DNA from: Akebia trifoliata
Taxonomy: Eukaryota > Streptophyta > Magnoliopsida > Ranunculales > Lardizabalaceae
Assembly: GCA_017979445.1 (NCBI GenBank)
Contig: CM030715.1
Coordinates: forward strand, 30,663,090 to 30,727,089
Length of the DNA stretch: 64,000 bases
Direction of reading: 5' to 3'
The number at the start of each line of letters is the position of its first letter. Positions within the stretch are counted from its first letter, which is position 1. The position numbers and the translations under genes are program-made. A model generated the notes under the pieces. That model was not told the origin of the DNA. It ran no database searches and saw only the letters and a program-made list of their open reading frames with translations. Of this stretch, positions 1 to 10,800 are shown piece after piece.

Positions 1-89
1 CAAAAAATTGGAAATAAGATGTCAAAACAGTTTAGAGTAGTGGTAAATTTGCTTACAGACATCAAGTTTTACTAAAAAGATAGGACACA

Positions 90-401
90 CTAAACATTTT
101 CTAATTTTATGCCTGAATTGAATGGTACAGTGCCTGTTGAAGTGATTGGGGATGAAGACCCAATGGGTAAATTAACAATAGGTATTGATGAGGGTTCTGT
201 TTGAGTAAAAAGTGTGGAATCAGAAATGATGTGATTAGTAGTTTCACCATTCAAAATCCAAGGTTTAATGAATACAAAATTGATTGAGGCATTGGAAAAA
301 GTAAACATACCTGCAACATTTGCATAAGCACTATTATTATCGAAAATATGATTTGGTTTCATCATAGATATGGCATGAGCAAGTTGTTGAAGTTGTTCCA
401 T
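90..401 (-). pseudogene. copia-type retrotransposon protease region, decayed
   Basis: A 103-codon open stretch reads like the aspartic-protease and early pre-integrase part of a Ty1/copia polyprotein: a hydrophobic lead, PWILNGETTNHI, then IPIVNLPIGSSSPITSTGTV and a closing LENV. In active plant copia elements the matching segment is WI(I/L)DSGATDH, followed by V-LPNG---PI---G-V. Here the catalytic D-S-G-A is replaced by N-G-E-T, so this copy could not act as a protease. It lies in the expected order after the gag relic on the same strand and would continue past the left edge. Assignment rests on pattern recognition without a database search. Confidence 0.7.
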
Positions 402-611
402 GGAAAGACCATGTAATAAATTGGAGTTGTAATTGGTCTACAGTATGTTGTGTGAAGAGTTCGTTGAATTGGAGAAATGGGTAGGAGTGTTGGTATCTCG
501 CGAATATCCCTTATGTACAAATTGTGAAGAGTCTATTGCGTTAGCAACTACGAAGAAGTTGTGTGCATTTCCTCGAGATCCACATTGTTGTTGTTGTTGT
601 GGCTGATTCTG

Positions 612-1579
612 TCAATTGTTTTGAGTTCTTGTGTTGTTAAGAACCCATGTCCCATTTTTATATCTACAAATATCCTCAGTATGACATTTTTTGTCACAAT
701 ACTTACAATGAAATTTTAGAGTTTGACAATTTTCAATTGTATGACCTCCTCTATTATAGTAATCACAATATTTATCTTTGGAATTGTTTGAGGATTTGTT
801 TGTTCGACTTTGAACTATAGTAGCAATGGAAAAGCTCTCGATTGATTTTGATGTCATTTTGATGGAAAAGCTCTCGATTCATCTTGAATGACGAGGGAGT
901 AGGCTTGGTGTACATTGGGCAGTGGCAACATCATAAGGATATTGGTACGAACAACGTTGTAAGTGTCATTGAGGCCCATGAGAAATTGCATTAATCGATC
1001 TTCTTCTCTCTTATCATAATGTGCTTTCATGTGATTGTAGGTGGGAAGTATTCAATATGTCCCCAACTCGTCCCAAATGCCTTTGATCTTTGTGAAATAT
1101 GATGAGACTGCTATGGTACCTTGTAAGAAAGATGCTAAAGATTTTTTTTAATTTGATAGATTATTGGTGCATTTTTCTATAAAAACTAATCTTTGAAATC
1201 CTTCCAGACTTGTTGAGAGATTTTTGCATAAACCACCACTTTGGCTCGATCAAATTCTATTGTGAGTCAGCCACAACAAGACCATGTTGTTGCATTGATT
1301 CCATAGATCATATTGTATCGATTGTTTGGTTTATAAAGACGGCTAAATTGATCCATTGATGAATCTAATTTTGTTCTTAGCCGTGAGAACATGAATCATA
1401 GCTTTACTTCATGATGGATAGTTAGGGCCGTTCAATTTTGTTGGAACAAGCATATGGCTAGGGTGATATGAATGATGAACAAAGTATGGGTTTGATGGAT
1501 CCATACCAGGGTTAATGTTATTGGTGTTTGAGTATTGGGAAAGGGAATTTTTTGTTGGTGTTTGATTTTTGTTTGCCAT
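612..1579 (-). pseudogene. copia-type gag relic with two zinc knuckles
   Basis: Reading begins at an ATG at 1579 (MANKNQTPTKN...), about 50 bases inside the primer-binding site. It gives the copia gag N-terminus NPYFVHHSYHPSHMLVPTKLNG, then a TGA where a conserved Trp is expected, then SKAMIHVLTAKNKIRFINGSI. Later segments in shifted frames include QQVWKDFKD and FLMGLNDTYNVVRTNILM. The C-terminal part (612-857) holds two CCHC knuckles: the first, CDYYNRGGHTIENC, has Tyr in place of the second Cys; the second, CKYCDKKCHTEDIC, is intact. A repeat of GGAAAAGCTCTCGATT spaced 35 bases apart (828 and 863) is one cause of frameshift. Several stops and shifts make this non-functional. Confidence 0.85.
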
Positions 1580-1630
1580 GGTGTTTGCAGGTGTGTTGTG
1601 AAGGAAAAAAAAATCAAGTACTAAAAAAGC

Positions 1631-1642
1631 GCTCTGATACCA
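1631..1642 (-). other. retrotransposon primer-binding site
   Basis: The plus strand reads GCTCTGATACCA. On the minus strand this is TGGTATCAGAGC, the standard plant copia primer-binding site complementary to the 3' part of initiator tRNA-Met. It sits between the LTR edge at 1643 and the gag start at 1579, which fixes the element as minus-strand oriented. Confidence 0.9.
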
Positions 1643-1888
1643 TGTAAAAAATAGAGTGTATATAGAATGAGTTAAGGAATTTGGTTGAATTGTATTATGT
1701 GTGTATTACTAATAAATAAAGTACAGAATATATAACCATGTACAAGAATCAATCAGTGTTATTTCTAAGGCTAAGAAAACGTGATCCACCTATAGTGGGA
1801 TTTGCCCTATACTAACTTAGGAAAGTCAACTAAAGAAATCAATTACATATATTACAATAATATTTTTTAATATCTCCATATGTCCACA
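1643..1888 (-). mobile_element. 5' LTR of the decayed copia element
   Basis: The inner edge is certain: TGTAAAAAATAG begins directly after the primer-binding site, so on the minus strand the LTR ends in ...TTTTTTACA. The outer edge is my estimate: TGTGGACATATGG on the minus strand gives a TG...CA element of about 246 bp. A TATA-like GGTTATATATTC lies inside. The partner LTR is outside the window, so the outer edge and target duplication cannot be checked. Confidence 0.65.
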
Positions 1889-2530
1889 TATGGCAGTCCT
1901 TCCTTAATTCTTTCCCTTTCATTAGGAGTTTTGAGATGAGATCACTTATGTCACAACCTCATGTTCTATGTTTGAGGACATGTGTTTAAGTGTTGTTGAT
2001 GTGGCAACCAGCATGTGTGGAGGAGTTACTATAGTTGCCATCTTACAATACTCTACATCATCACCATCTTCCCCAACCCTAGAAGGAATTTTGTGTTCTT
2101 TGATCTGAACCTTTGAATGACTAATATCAGCATGAAAGTTATACCCTTCTCGTTCCATACCTTCTCTGGTTTATCAATTGGAGTGTTAAGATATATTTAG
2201 AATTAAATAGCATTGGTAGTAATTATTAGAATAAATAAGTAATGTACTGTCTAATAGGATCGAATTGTATATGATAGAGGATATGAAAGATTTGATTGAT
2301 TTACTCGTCTTTAGGAAGTAAGTTATAATAAGAGTTTAGGGCTTTAAGTTGGAGGAAGAAGAGAGGTATTTAGGAAAAATCCTCTAGGAGGCTTTGCCCC
2401 CTCAAACAGACATGATACAAGATTTTTCCTTTTATATTTTAATTTTAGGTTCGTAACGTGGAACTTTCACGGGAAATCTTGCCGCACAAAAAATTAAATT
2501 CGAGATTTAACAAAATCCCAAATTGACTAA
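1889..2530. other. non-coding, possible second LTR remnant
   Basis: No recognisable gene. A 70-codon open frame at 1946-2158 (minus) has no family resemblance. Around 2375-2405 the motif CTAGGAGGCTTTGCCCCCTC resembles GC-rich motifs common in plant LTRs, but no LTR ends could be fixed. Confidence 0.35.
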
Positions 2531-2800
2531 TCACAGGATGCTTTGTGTATTGAGGGCTTCCCTAACATGGATATTTTTGTAAATTGGAGCTGCCCTTAAT
2601 ACACGTGACGTCCTATGATTGGTCAATCTAGATTTTGTGAAATACCAGATTTTCTTTTTTGAGAGCAAAAAATTTCTTGAACCTTTTGTTGATTTAGATT
2701 CCTTCATGAATTTGTAGTATTCTAGTTTATGATCTAATTTGGCACACCTTGTACAATATTTTGGCAAACAAGCATAGTCGAAGGGTTTCCAAAAATCCAA
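2531..2800 (-). pseudogene. degenerate CCHC zinc-knuckle fragment, LINE- or transposase-associated type
   Basis: The frame contains FDYACLPKYCTRCAKLDHKLEYY. This fits the plant pattern (Y-x-x-L-P-x-C-x2-C-x4-H-x4-C) found after DUF4283-type domains in LINE ORF1-like and related plant repeat proteins. The last Cys is Tyr, so zinc binding would be impaired. Upstream the frame is closed and no full domain can be traced, so this is a fragment. The alternative is a chance open frame; the coincidence of C, C and H at correct spacing plus the L-P lead favours a relic. Confidence 0.45.
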
Positions 2801-5100
2801 TGAGTCACATCCTACCTAGATTTGTTTTAGGTTACTATTACAAACGCCTCCCAACAATGGAAACCAAATATTGATTACCAATCATGAACGTATGTGGAAA
2901 TAAGATAAGATTGGATTTGTCTTGCTCAATGTCAAGGATTGGACCATGTGGTTGGTCCATGTGCCTTGCCCAAATTTCAAAAAGATTAAAACTCATTAGT
3001 GATATGTGAGTAGGGTGAGTGGAATTTTGGAGATCACATGAGATCACCTATTCCCATTGTGTATCCCAAAATTACAAAAATACCTACCGTATACCACATT
3101 GGGATGCATTTTCAAAACACTTAGACCAATGAGAATGCGTTGTCTCACGAGATTTCCAAAATTCCACTTGATTAGGGTTGAGTGTTACACATGGAACCAC
3201 CATACGTCTAGGCCTTGTGACGACGTGCTAGACCACCTACGAGGTGATTACCATGCATGCACAGGTCCTGTACCCATGGCTTGTGCCAGGGCATGCACAA
3301 CCTGCACCTAGGGTAACTAGGTTGGTTTCTTGAATTTTGAGAATAAATTTTTCATACAATTATTCCTATTATATGTATTTTGGGGATGTTTGGAATATTT
3401 TAGGACTAAAATGAGGGGTATGCCCCATTAGAGATCTTTTTTTTTTCTTTTGTAAAAACTTAGATAATGTTTTTTTTTTTTTTCAAATATTTATTTGAAA
3501 AATACTTGTCTCACCCACCAAGTTGGTGGTTACCAAAGTTGGCCAAAAGTGAAGTGAAAACTACTTTTTTTTTTTTTTTTTGAGGTTAGAGGAGATGGTA
3601 AAGGGGTTAAGAATTAAACAAAGTATAACTCAACCTCTAAATTCGCAAAAGGGATTAACTCTTAACACAAGCTAGCCATTAATTGAATCAAGTTATTGCT
3701 AAGTTTTAAGTGCCTAAAAGTGTGTATTTTCCCTAGATTGGGATATTAGCCCTAGGGGATTAACTCTCAACTCAATTTTTCCAATACAAAGATAATGAAA
3801 TTTACACTACATTGCAAGAATTTAAATGTGCTTAAAAATTAAAGAAAGAGGTTGATAGGAAGGGGATTGGTTTACAATAAGCAAAGAAAAACTAAAATTA
3901 AAAATTCCCTCCCTACCTTAGTCTTCTTTTATCTTTTTGTCTTCTTATTCCTCTTGAACTTGGTTTTTAGGAAGTATAAGAGAACAATTGAACAAAATTT
4001 TGACTCTTTGGTAAGTTTTTTGGAAGGAATTTTGACAAAATTTTAGGACTCTAACTTGTCTCTTTCCTTGTGCCTTAGATGGATGTCTATTTATAAATTT
4101 TAGGAAGAACTTTTGGGATATAAGTGTCCAATCTCCTTAACTTCAAAATATTTTCAAAAACCTCAATGAATGATTTTCAATACTCTCAAACAACTTGTTA
4201 TTGATGGTCTTTACATTTTTTTGAATCTTATCAATCATGATCATCAAAGAGTAGAGGTATAATAACTTATAAGATTCTAGAAAATTATATAGGAAGGGTA
4301 GAAGTGTCTAAGTCCTTTGAATGTTGTCAAACTCTTAAAAAACCTAATAGCAATGGCATGTAATTTGCAATAGAAATTTTAAATTTTTTATGACATTTGC
4401 ACTAGTGAGGCTCCATACAACTTAAGGATAAAAGTATAAAAGGTCTTAAAGTGCAAAGGAGTCAAAGTCTTTTGACTATAGTCAATTTGCATGAAATTTA
4501 GTAAATGAGATCTTTAATTAGGGATGAGAACAATGAGCTTAAAAGTCAATCTCTTTAATTGAGTCTCAACAAATTGTAGATAAATGGGTAATTAACTCTT
4601 TGTGGGGACCAAGGGTGACCGAGAGTCAAGATTAGAAGACTTAGACAATTCCTATAAAATTAAGGTTGCAAGATTAATGAAGGCTTAATGCATAGACACG
4701 ATGAAAAAATAGTGGGATTTTTTTTTTAAAGAATAAGTCATTAAGAGAGGGATTAAGGTTAATTTTCCTAAGAAAATCTAGAGCACTCAAGTGTACTAAT
4801 CTCTAACAAAACTTTCTAACCAAATAGGACTTGGGTGGATGAAGTTTTGTGCAAAATTGTATGTGCTGATGATTTACCTAAGGATTTGAACAAAAGTAGC
4901 TAGGGCCATAGGTGACTCACAGCCCAAATGAAAATCAACCTAGGCCATGGATAACCCATGGCCTAGCTTGGTTTTAAGCTTTTAAAACGACATTTGAAAA
5001 GTTTGGCTCCATTATGGTTGGCCTCACTTGATTAAATTGAAAACTTTGAATCAAACTTCACTTTGTTGGATTTCGAGAGCTCTCAGACTCGGTTTAGAAA
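2801..5100. other. non-coding AT-rich stretch
   Basis: No gene recognised. Poly-T runs occur near 3440, 3470 and 3565. A plus-strand open frame at 3057-3311 has Cys-rich low-complexity content and no family match. Composition from about 3580 to 5100 (phrases like ATTAACTCTCAACTC, and CTATTTATAAATTTT near 4090) may be old retrotransposon non-coding sequence, but no LTR ends, primer site or coding relic could be found. Confidence 0.4.
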
Positions 5101-6185
5101 AGTCGGGGTGTTTATAATAGGTATCCCCACCTTTCGGGTGATACTAATCACACAATTACATACACCACTCCCTCAGAAAGTCCTGCGTGCAATTAGTTGA
5201 GTCGAGGGTCAACTGGACCTGGAGGGTGGCCCCAATGAATTCATTGCTTGGTGGGGTTTCAAACACTTCACCTACCATGCTTGAGGAGCTTACAAGGCTC
5301 AGCTTGCCACTAGGCCAACCCCTTGGGATTCCCTCCTCCAATGTTGATATTGAATTCTCTATCTTTACACTTAGAAATTGCCTCACCCATATTTTTTCTT
5401 GTCATTTATATGAGAATGTACTACCTCTCCTTTATCAAATACACATATTTTGCTAGCTTAGCATTAAAAAATAGAAAATACAAAAGCAAACATGTTAACA
5501 ATAATGTGGACCTACCTTACCTCTATAAAGCCATACTCCTCAATTAAAACGTAAATGCAACTTTCATTGTCTCTATTTAATACCCCACACAAGAATTAAA
5601 TGCAAAGGAAATTATTAGCATTTTGTTTGTAATAAAATGGTTCAAAATGGTCGTCGCGTTCCCTTTGTCTTGATTGCCCATATCTTTAATAAAGGCCAAT
5701 CAACTGTACAATTCGAAAATTCTTAAGACAAGCAAGACATTTAGCAAGTGAATCCACTCAGTTTGTGCAAGGCGAGGGCTACAACATATACAATGAAAGA
5801 CAATCTTACTACATGGGAAAGTTTTACATCAAAGAAAACTTGTGATTTAAAATGAAATTTGACAGCATTGGAGTTCGAAAAATACTTGTGTTTCATGATT
5901 TGGGTTCAAGTTCAAACAGCTTTCAGGAAAACTATAAAAAGTTGAGTGTTGTTCTTCAGGAAAAGTACCAAAGATAAGCCCAGAATTCAGGGTACCATGT
6001 AGTCATTCTAATAATTTTATAAGGTCCATTCATGTTTACGGCTTTTGTAACATGAATTCAAATTGTTTTTTCCCGCTTTACCTATAAACATTTTTGGGGA
6101 CCACATCATGACATTTTTTTTTATCATTTAAAGGACTGCCATTGATCATATGGATTTGATCATATATCTAGTGTATTTTTTTTCT
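5101..6185. other. non-coding intergenic
   Basis: Short open frames on both strands at 5156-5547 overlap one another and match nothing. No repeats with clear ends seen. Confidence 0.4.
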
Positions 6186-6187
6186 AG

Positions 6188-6308
6188 AGTGATTCTATTG
6201 GCACACCAACTTTTACTTTCAACACACCAATCCTTCTGAAATTTAATAGTAGTTTGCATAGAGATTGGTGTGTTATAAGTAAAATTTGGAGTGTAATAGA
6301 AGTTCTGT
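6188..6308. mobile_element. small MITE, CACACCAACTTTTACTT family
   Basis: A foldback of about 120 bp: left arm TTCTATTGGCACACCAAC then TTTTACTTTCAACACACCAATCC; right arm GATTGGTGTGTTATAAGTAAAATTTGGAGTGTAATAGAA. Relatives lie at 27203-27317 and 30893-31093, with a fragment near 57625. There is no coding capacity, so an enzyme from elsewhere must have moved it. Confidence 0.7.
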
Positions 6309-6367
6309 TTCTTTTGGAGACTTTTTTTTTTTTTGTTTCCATCATGTAATCCTATTTTTTAAGTGTC

Positions 6368-6512
6368 GTGATGAATGCACGTGGTTGGGTAAGCACCCGA
6401 CATGGCAAGGGCACAGAATCATAGATCTTTTTCATCGGGATACACATGAAAAAGAAGTGTGGTTCTGTGCCCTTGCCACATCAGAAACATACCAAAACCA
6501 TCATTATTCATT
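6368..6512. mobile_element. palindromic MITE
   Basis: Near-perfect inverted arms: CATGGCAAGGGCACAGAATC on the left and GGTTCTGTGCCCTTGCCACATC on the right, with outer matches GATGAATGCACGTGG... / ...AAACCATCATTATTC being weaker. The centre holds TTTTTCATCGGGATACACATGAAAAA. About 145 bp. Confidence 0.6.
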
Positions 6513-6973
6513 TTTTTAGGAGACAAATAGCTCGGGTGAGGTTGGATTTTAGACCCAAAACTGATGTGATCAAAGCGTGAAGAAAATGAAAGAGAAGATC
6601 CGCTATCTTTTCTTATGATTAAACCTTGTATTCACAAGACAAAATAAGAGAAGAATTTTCTCTAAAATATTTAGATTTTAATTGATACTATCGATATTCA
6701 TGATCTTCCAAAAAGTAATTCTTGAAATCTTTACACCATAAAGATTGAAATACCAAGGGGTGCTGCAAAAAAAAAATACATGGACCTATTTGGACCCACA
6801 TAATATTGGGACTATTGTATGGGCCAAAACACGAGTGAGAGTGGATAGGGATATTTTTAGCCAAGATAAGATTGTACCACTTTGGTCTAATTAAAAAAAA
6901 TAGAAGATAAAAAAGGGATCAATCAATTGGTAGTTGGTATATATAAAAAATGAGAGAGTGATAGACTTTATTT

Positions 6974-7129
6974 TGTGTGTGTGTGTGTGTGCGCGCGCGC
7001 GTGTGTGGTGGTGGGGGGGGGGGGAGGAATTATTTATTAAGTTTAATTTGAACAAAATTGTGCCTCTTTGGGGGGGGGGGGGGGGGGAATTATTTATTAA
7101 GTTTAATTTGAACAAAATTGTGCCTCTTG
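6974..7129. repeat. (GT)n(GC)n tract and poly-G punctuated tandem duplication
   Basis: A GT/GC dinucleotide run (about 6974-7003) leads into two copies of a roughly 50-bp unit (GAATTATTTATTAAG...GTGCCTCTT). Each copy is preceded by a G run (about 14 G at 7011-7024 and about 17 G at 7071-7087). The open frames on both strands here are products of this simple sequence. Confidence 0.85.
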
Positions 7130-7140
7130 TAAATGGGAGG

Positions 7141-8800
7141 ATAAAGCTAAGTACATGTGAAATTCAACATTAGTTGAGGAGAGGGAGAAGAGATGAAGGC
7201 TACATTAGGTGACTTCTATGAAGCTAATCAGAATCGAGAATAGTGAAATTAAATATTGACGGTAACGACTCTAAATATATCGATTTGAAGAACCAGATTC
7301 GATAAGAATCAGAATCAAGAAAATTTAACAGTTATGATTTTGATTCATTTAAGAATTAAATCAGAACCGATCCATTGACACCCCTAGTGTGGATATTAAA
7401 GGACAACGATAGTCACAGCTTGTTATGACTAATTATTTGGTACCAACGCTCTTTCTTAATCCAAGTTTAGGATTGATAATGCAACTTATAGAAAATTAAG
7501 CAGAAGTACATTTTTATTTTCTTGGATTAATTTACAAGTTGCAGAAGGCCCATAAGTCTCATGGTCCCTTTATTTTTGTTAAACTTTAAAGAAGATAGGA
7601 GAAAGAAACAACTACAGACAAGATATTTGCTAACATCAATAAATTAGTACATACTTCATGACCAGCGCATTCTGAAAAAAAAGAAAGAAAAAAAGTAGGA
7701 ATTCGACCATGCCCTCATCGTGGGCTTGACGAAGGAGCCATATACACGTGTGTTTTGAAGCCCAAGCCCAATACAAAAAGTACTTCAAGTAACCAATCAG
7801 TCTGACTTTTGGATCTTAGGATATTGGTGGTCATCTAAACAAAATAGCAGTCAGTGGGCCCAAAAGAGTGAGTAATAATGGCATGTGTTAAGGAGACCTG
7901 TAGTTGAAAAGTTACACAACTCCTAGAGTACTAGATTTGCACTCTAGAAAGAAGAAATCTAAGTAAACATCAACATTATTGTGCATGGATTCTTTTCTCA
8001 CTAGTATCTCGTGATATATCGTGCCAAAAACGATTAATTGAAGGAAACGAGATATTAATTTTAGGGTTTGTCGTCTATCTTGTCTTTCCAATCCCTTAAG
8101 TGTCGTTCGTGGTCGTAGCATGCATGCATGTACGGTGTGGGGAAGCTGTCTCTGCAAAAGCCTGTGATGAGGTATTGTTGCTGTTAGTGTGGATCTTCGG
8201 GATCTCTCTCTTTCTATATATATGTCTCTGTGGGGGGTCTGTGTGTTATCTCGGTGTGGGTGTGAAGTGTGGGGTAGAAATCGATAAAGGTGATATTTAA
8301 TGGTCTGTGTGTCTGATAGTTTGGCCTCTTGCCTCCTCTGTGGTACACACGTACGTGGTTTTAGGGAAAGCTAGATACCTACCCACATGTTGTAGCCTTT
8401 AGGCATGTATTTTCATGGACATAAGAGATGTTTGCAACTTCAAACTTCAAACTTCAAACAACCATGGACATGTGTAGACCCCACAACCACAGAAGCAGAG
8501 TGAAAGGATCATCACAAGACACAATTGCTCCACCCAACATTTAACAATCAATCTGATTCCCACATTGCCTCTAGTCCCAAGTCAACTCAGGTAAATTTGG
8601 AGACTTTTTACTTGGTAGATAACTCAAACCCAAATACTAGTTACAATCCCCTAAAGTCAAGTCTAGACAACTCCCTCCAGGATATGATTTTTCAACTTAG
8701 GTCCTAATGATTTACTATTATTTGATAATCATTGAAAAATCTTTTGAGAATCTTTTTTTGTGATTAGTTGATCTTTATAATAAAATTTTGTGTAATAATT
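7141..8800. other. non-coding intergenic
   Basis: No gene recognised. At 7375-7386 the phrase GACACCCCTAGTG resembles the end of a hAT-type MITE, but no partner end was found. Short open frames at 7912-8300 on both strands are low-confidence. CAAACTTCAAACTTCAAAC near 8438 is a minor tandem repeat. Confidence 0.4.
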
Positions 8801-8804
8801 TTCT

Positions 8805-8990
8805 AACTCAATTTTGACAAAATAATCAAATAACTCACTGATGTGGCATGGTAGATTTTTTTCCCATAGGATACACAATTGTATATCCTCATAAACATGT
8901 GCATTTATGTATAGCGAGTGAAAAAAATCTCCGATTCTTGCATATGCTATGTTAGTGAGTTTTTGAGTTATTCTGTTCGATTGAATTTGA
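8805..8990. mobile_element. foldback MITE related to that at 57.8 kb
   Basis: Left arm AACTCAATTTTGACAAAATAATC... ...AACTCACTGATGTGGCATGG; right arm GCTATGTTAGTGAGTTTTTGAGTTATTCTGTTCGATTGAATT. The middle carries a GGATACACAATTGTATATCC palindrome. The 108-codon minus frame across 8729-9055 is a by-product. The 57804-58026 element shares the ACTCAA... / AACTCAC... / ACGTGGCATGG layout. Confidence 0.6.
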
Positions 8991-9237
8991 AAATTAGCAC
9001 TCCAAAAATTTTCATTGAGATTTTGAAAATGATTTGTAATACTTTTTTTTGCCACAAATCAATTATTTAAATTTCTTAAGAATTTAGGTGGTGTGTGCAA
9101 TTTTTTTTACAATGCAAATCATTTGCATTATGTAACCAAGCACCAATAAAATTGATTTCAAAAAATTATTTGCATTTGCAACATACCAAGCAGGGCCTTA
9201 GTCATAGATTCTTCTTTCACGAAACTATGTACTTTTG

Positions 9238-9405
9238 AAAAATCCTAAAGTGACTTCCTACAACATTATCCCCAGCACTAGCTGATGAGTGGTGTGCATA
9301 GAACCATAAATGTTTTTCCCTAAGATACGGGAGTTGTACACTGGAAGTAAATCAAAATTGATGATTCTCTGCACAAACTATGTTGTAGGATGTTAGTGTA
9401 GCATA
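9238..9405. mobile_element. foldback MITE (AAGTGACTTCCTAC family)
   Basis: Left arm AATCCTAAAGTGACTTCCTACAACA; right arm TATGTTGTAGGATGTTAGTGTAGCAT. Internal GTGTGCATAGAACCATAAATG matches members at 29564 and 40580. No coding capacity. Confidence 0.6.
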
Positions 9406-10079
9406 ACTCTTTAATTTTTAATTATATGGTTACTTCTCATTTGAAATAATTATAACAAATTCTGAAAATTATAATGTCCATATGTTATCTAACACAAGAT
9501 ATCTAATAAATTAAAATATTACTTATTTTTACAAGATAAAGTATAGTACTCATTTGTATTGGGATGTGATACAATTTCTTTGTGCATAAAATATAAAGGA
9601 TAGATACTGTTTTCAATGGTATTTTATATATATATTTTTTAAAGGTATATCAATATCAAGATTGTCAATTTAGTGTATTAAAAATCTAAAATCATGGCAC
9701 CGTCTCATACTTTTTTTTTTCACAATCGGTTTCTCAAATGATAAATAAAAATACAATTTTATGACATTTTTAATAATCCATTTTTAAAATAGTATATTTT
9801 AAATGCCAAGAAAGTAAAATTTAGTAGGATATAATTTTGTCGATATCTTGTACTTTATTTTCTAGCCTGACAACGAAAAATGAATTGTGATATTTTAATG
9901 GTGTTTCCAACATCATTGAACACTAATTCTTCTTTTATCATTTGTATTTAATTATTGCAAATAGGAGGAATCTTGTTATTAAAATATAACCGGTATGTGA
10001 AGGGAAAATTTGTAACAAATTTGAAAAGTTAGAGGTTGGAGAAGGTTATTACAACTTTGAAGGGAAAATATTTAAATAG
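9406..10079. other. non-coding AT-rich stretch
   Basis: No gene, repeat ends or RNA motif recognised. Confidence 0.4.
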
Positions 10080-10190
10080 TAGCATTGGAGTGAGATCGTT
10101 TTACATATTGGTGTGTACAGATTCGGTACACATCCACATCATCAATGAGTGAAACGATGTTAATTTCAATGTCACTTCAGCACTTTCCAT
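10080..10190. mobile_element. short MITE remnant
   Basis: GGAGTGAGATCGTTTTACATATTGG ... GAGTGAAACGATGTTAATTTC ... TGTCACTTCAGC. The core matches the element at 29564-29712 (TGACATCATTTTACACATTGG ... TAACGATGTCAATTTCAATG). Confidence 0.5.
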
Positions 10191-10206
10191 ATATAAATAA
10201 TGAGTC

Positions 10207-10368
10207 GTGCTAGAGTGACCTCATCGGGGACACGTTGACATGGTGGTGCGCACATGTCTATAGATGGATTTTACTTGCATCTCGGAGAAAATGCATCTAT
10301 GGGCATGCATGTGCCACCACATCAAGATGTCTCCCGTGTGTCCTACATTGAGGTCACTCCAGTATTGA
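10207..10368. mobile_element. foldback MITE (GAGTGACCTCA family)
   Basis: Arms TGCTAGAGTGACCTCATCGGGGACACG and CGTGTGTCCTACATTGAGGTCACTCCAGTA, with inner matches GTGGTGCGCACATG / GCATGTGCCACCAC. Relative of the element at 44950-45123. Confidence 0.65.
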
Positions 10369-10526
10369 TCATAAATACTAAATAGTACTTTGATTTAAGG
10401 TAAAATGATTATAATATTTGTACAATTTCTTAAAACTTAGGTGACTCGAATGTTGTATTTGACTCGTAAATAACATGTTTAATTTGTTCAAGCTTTCTTG
10501 TTTCACTAAATATGGTAGTACAGTGT

Positions 10527-10800
10527 CTATATATATATATATATATATGGTGGTGTTCCACTCACAACCTTATTCTCACAAAAGTTTTACAACACGTTTT
10601 GTCCTATGTGACTTAAAAATTTCGGATTAGGTGATTTTTTGTGAGGATGATCTCTATGATGAGAAAATCATCTTCATCAAAAATCAATCAAATATGAAAG
10701 TTCTAAAACCATTCACAGTGACTTGCAAATTTTCCGATAAACAATTGACGGTTCACAATTCTAAAATCACTTTTGATGGGTTATTGGATAGGTTAATCTG
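10527..10800 (+). mobile_element. partial TA-linked palindromic element
   Basis: A (TA)n tract at 10527-10548 is followed directly by GGTGGTGTTCCACTC, close to the family end signature. The body then follows the family plan: ACACGTTTTGTCCTATGTG, a palindrome around GATC (GGTGATTTTTTGTGAGGATGATC...), and GACGGTTCACAATTC. The second palindrome and the right end are missing, so the copy is truncated. The 60-codon frame here is not a gene. Confidence 0.8.

Noticed and set aside
8729..9055. 108-codon minus frame
   Set aside because: It spans a foldback MITE with clear arms and has no domain.
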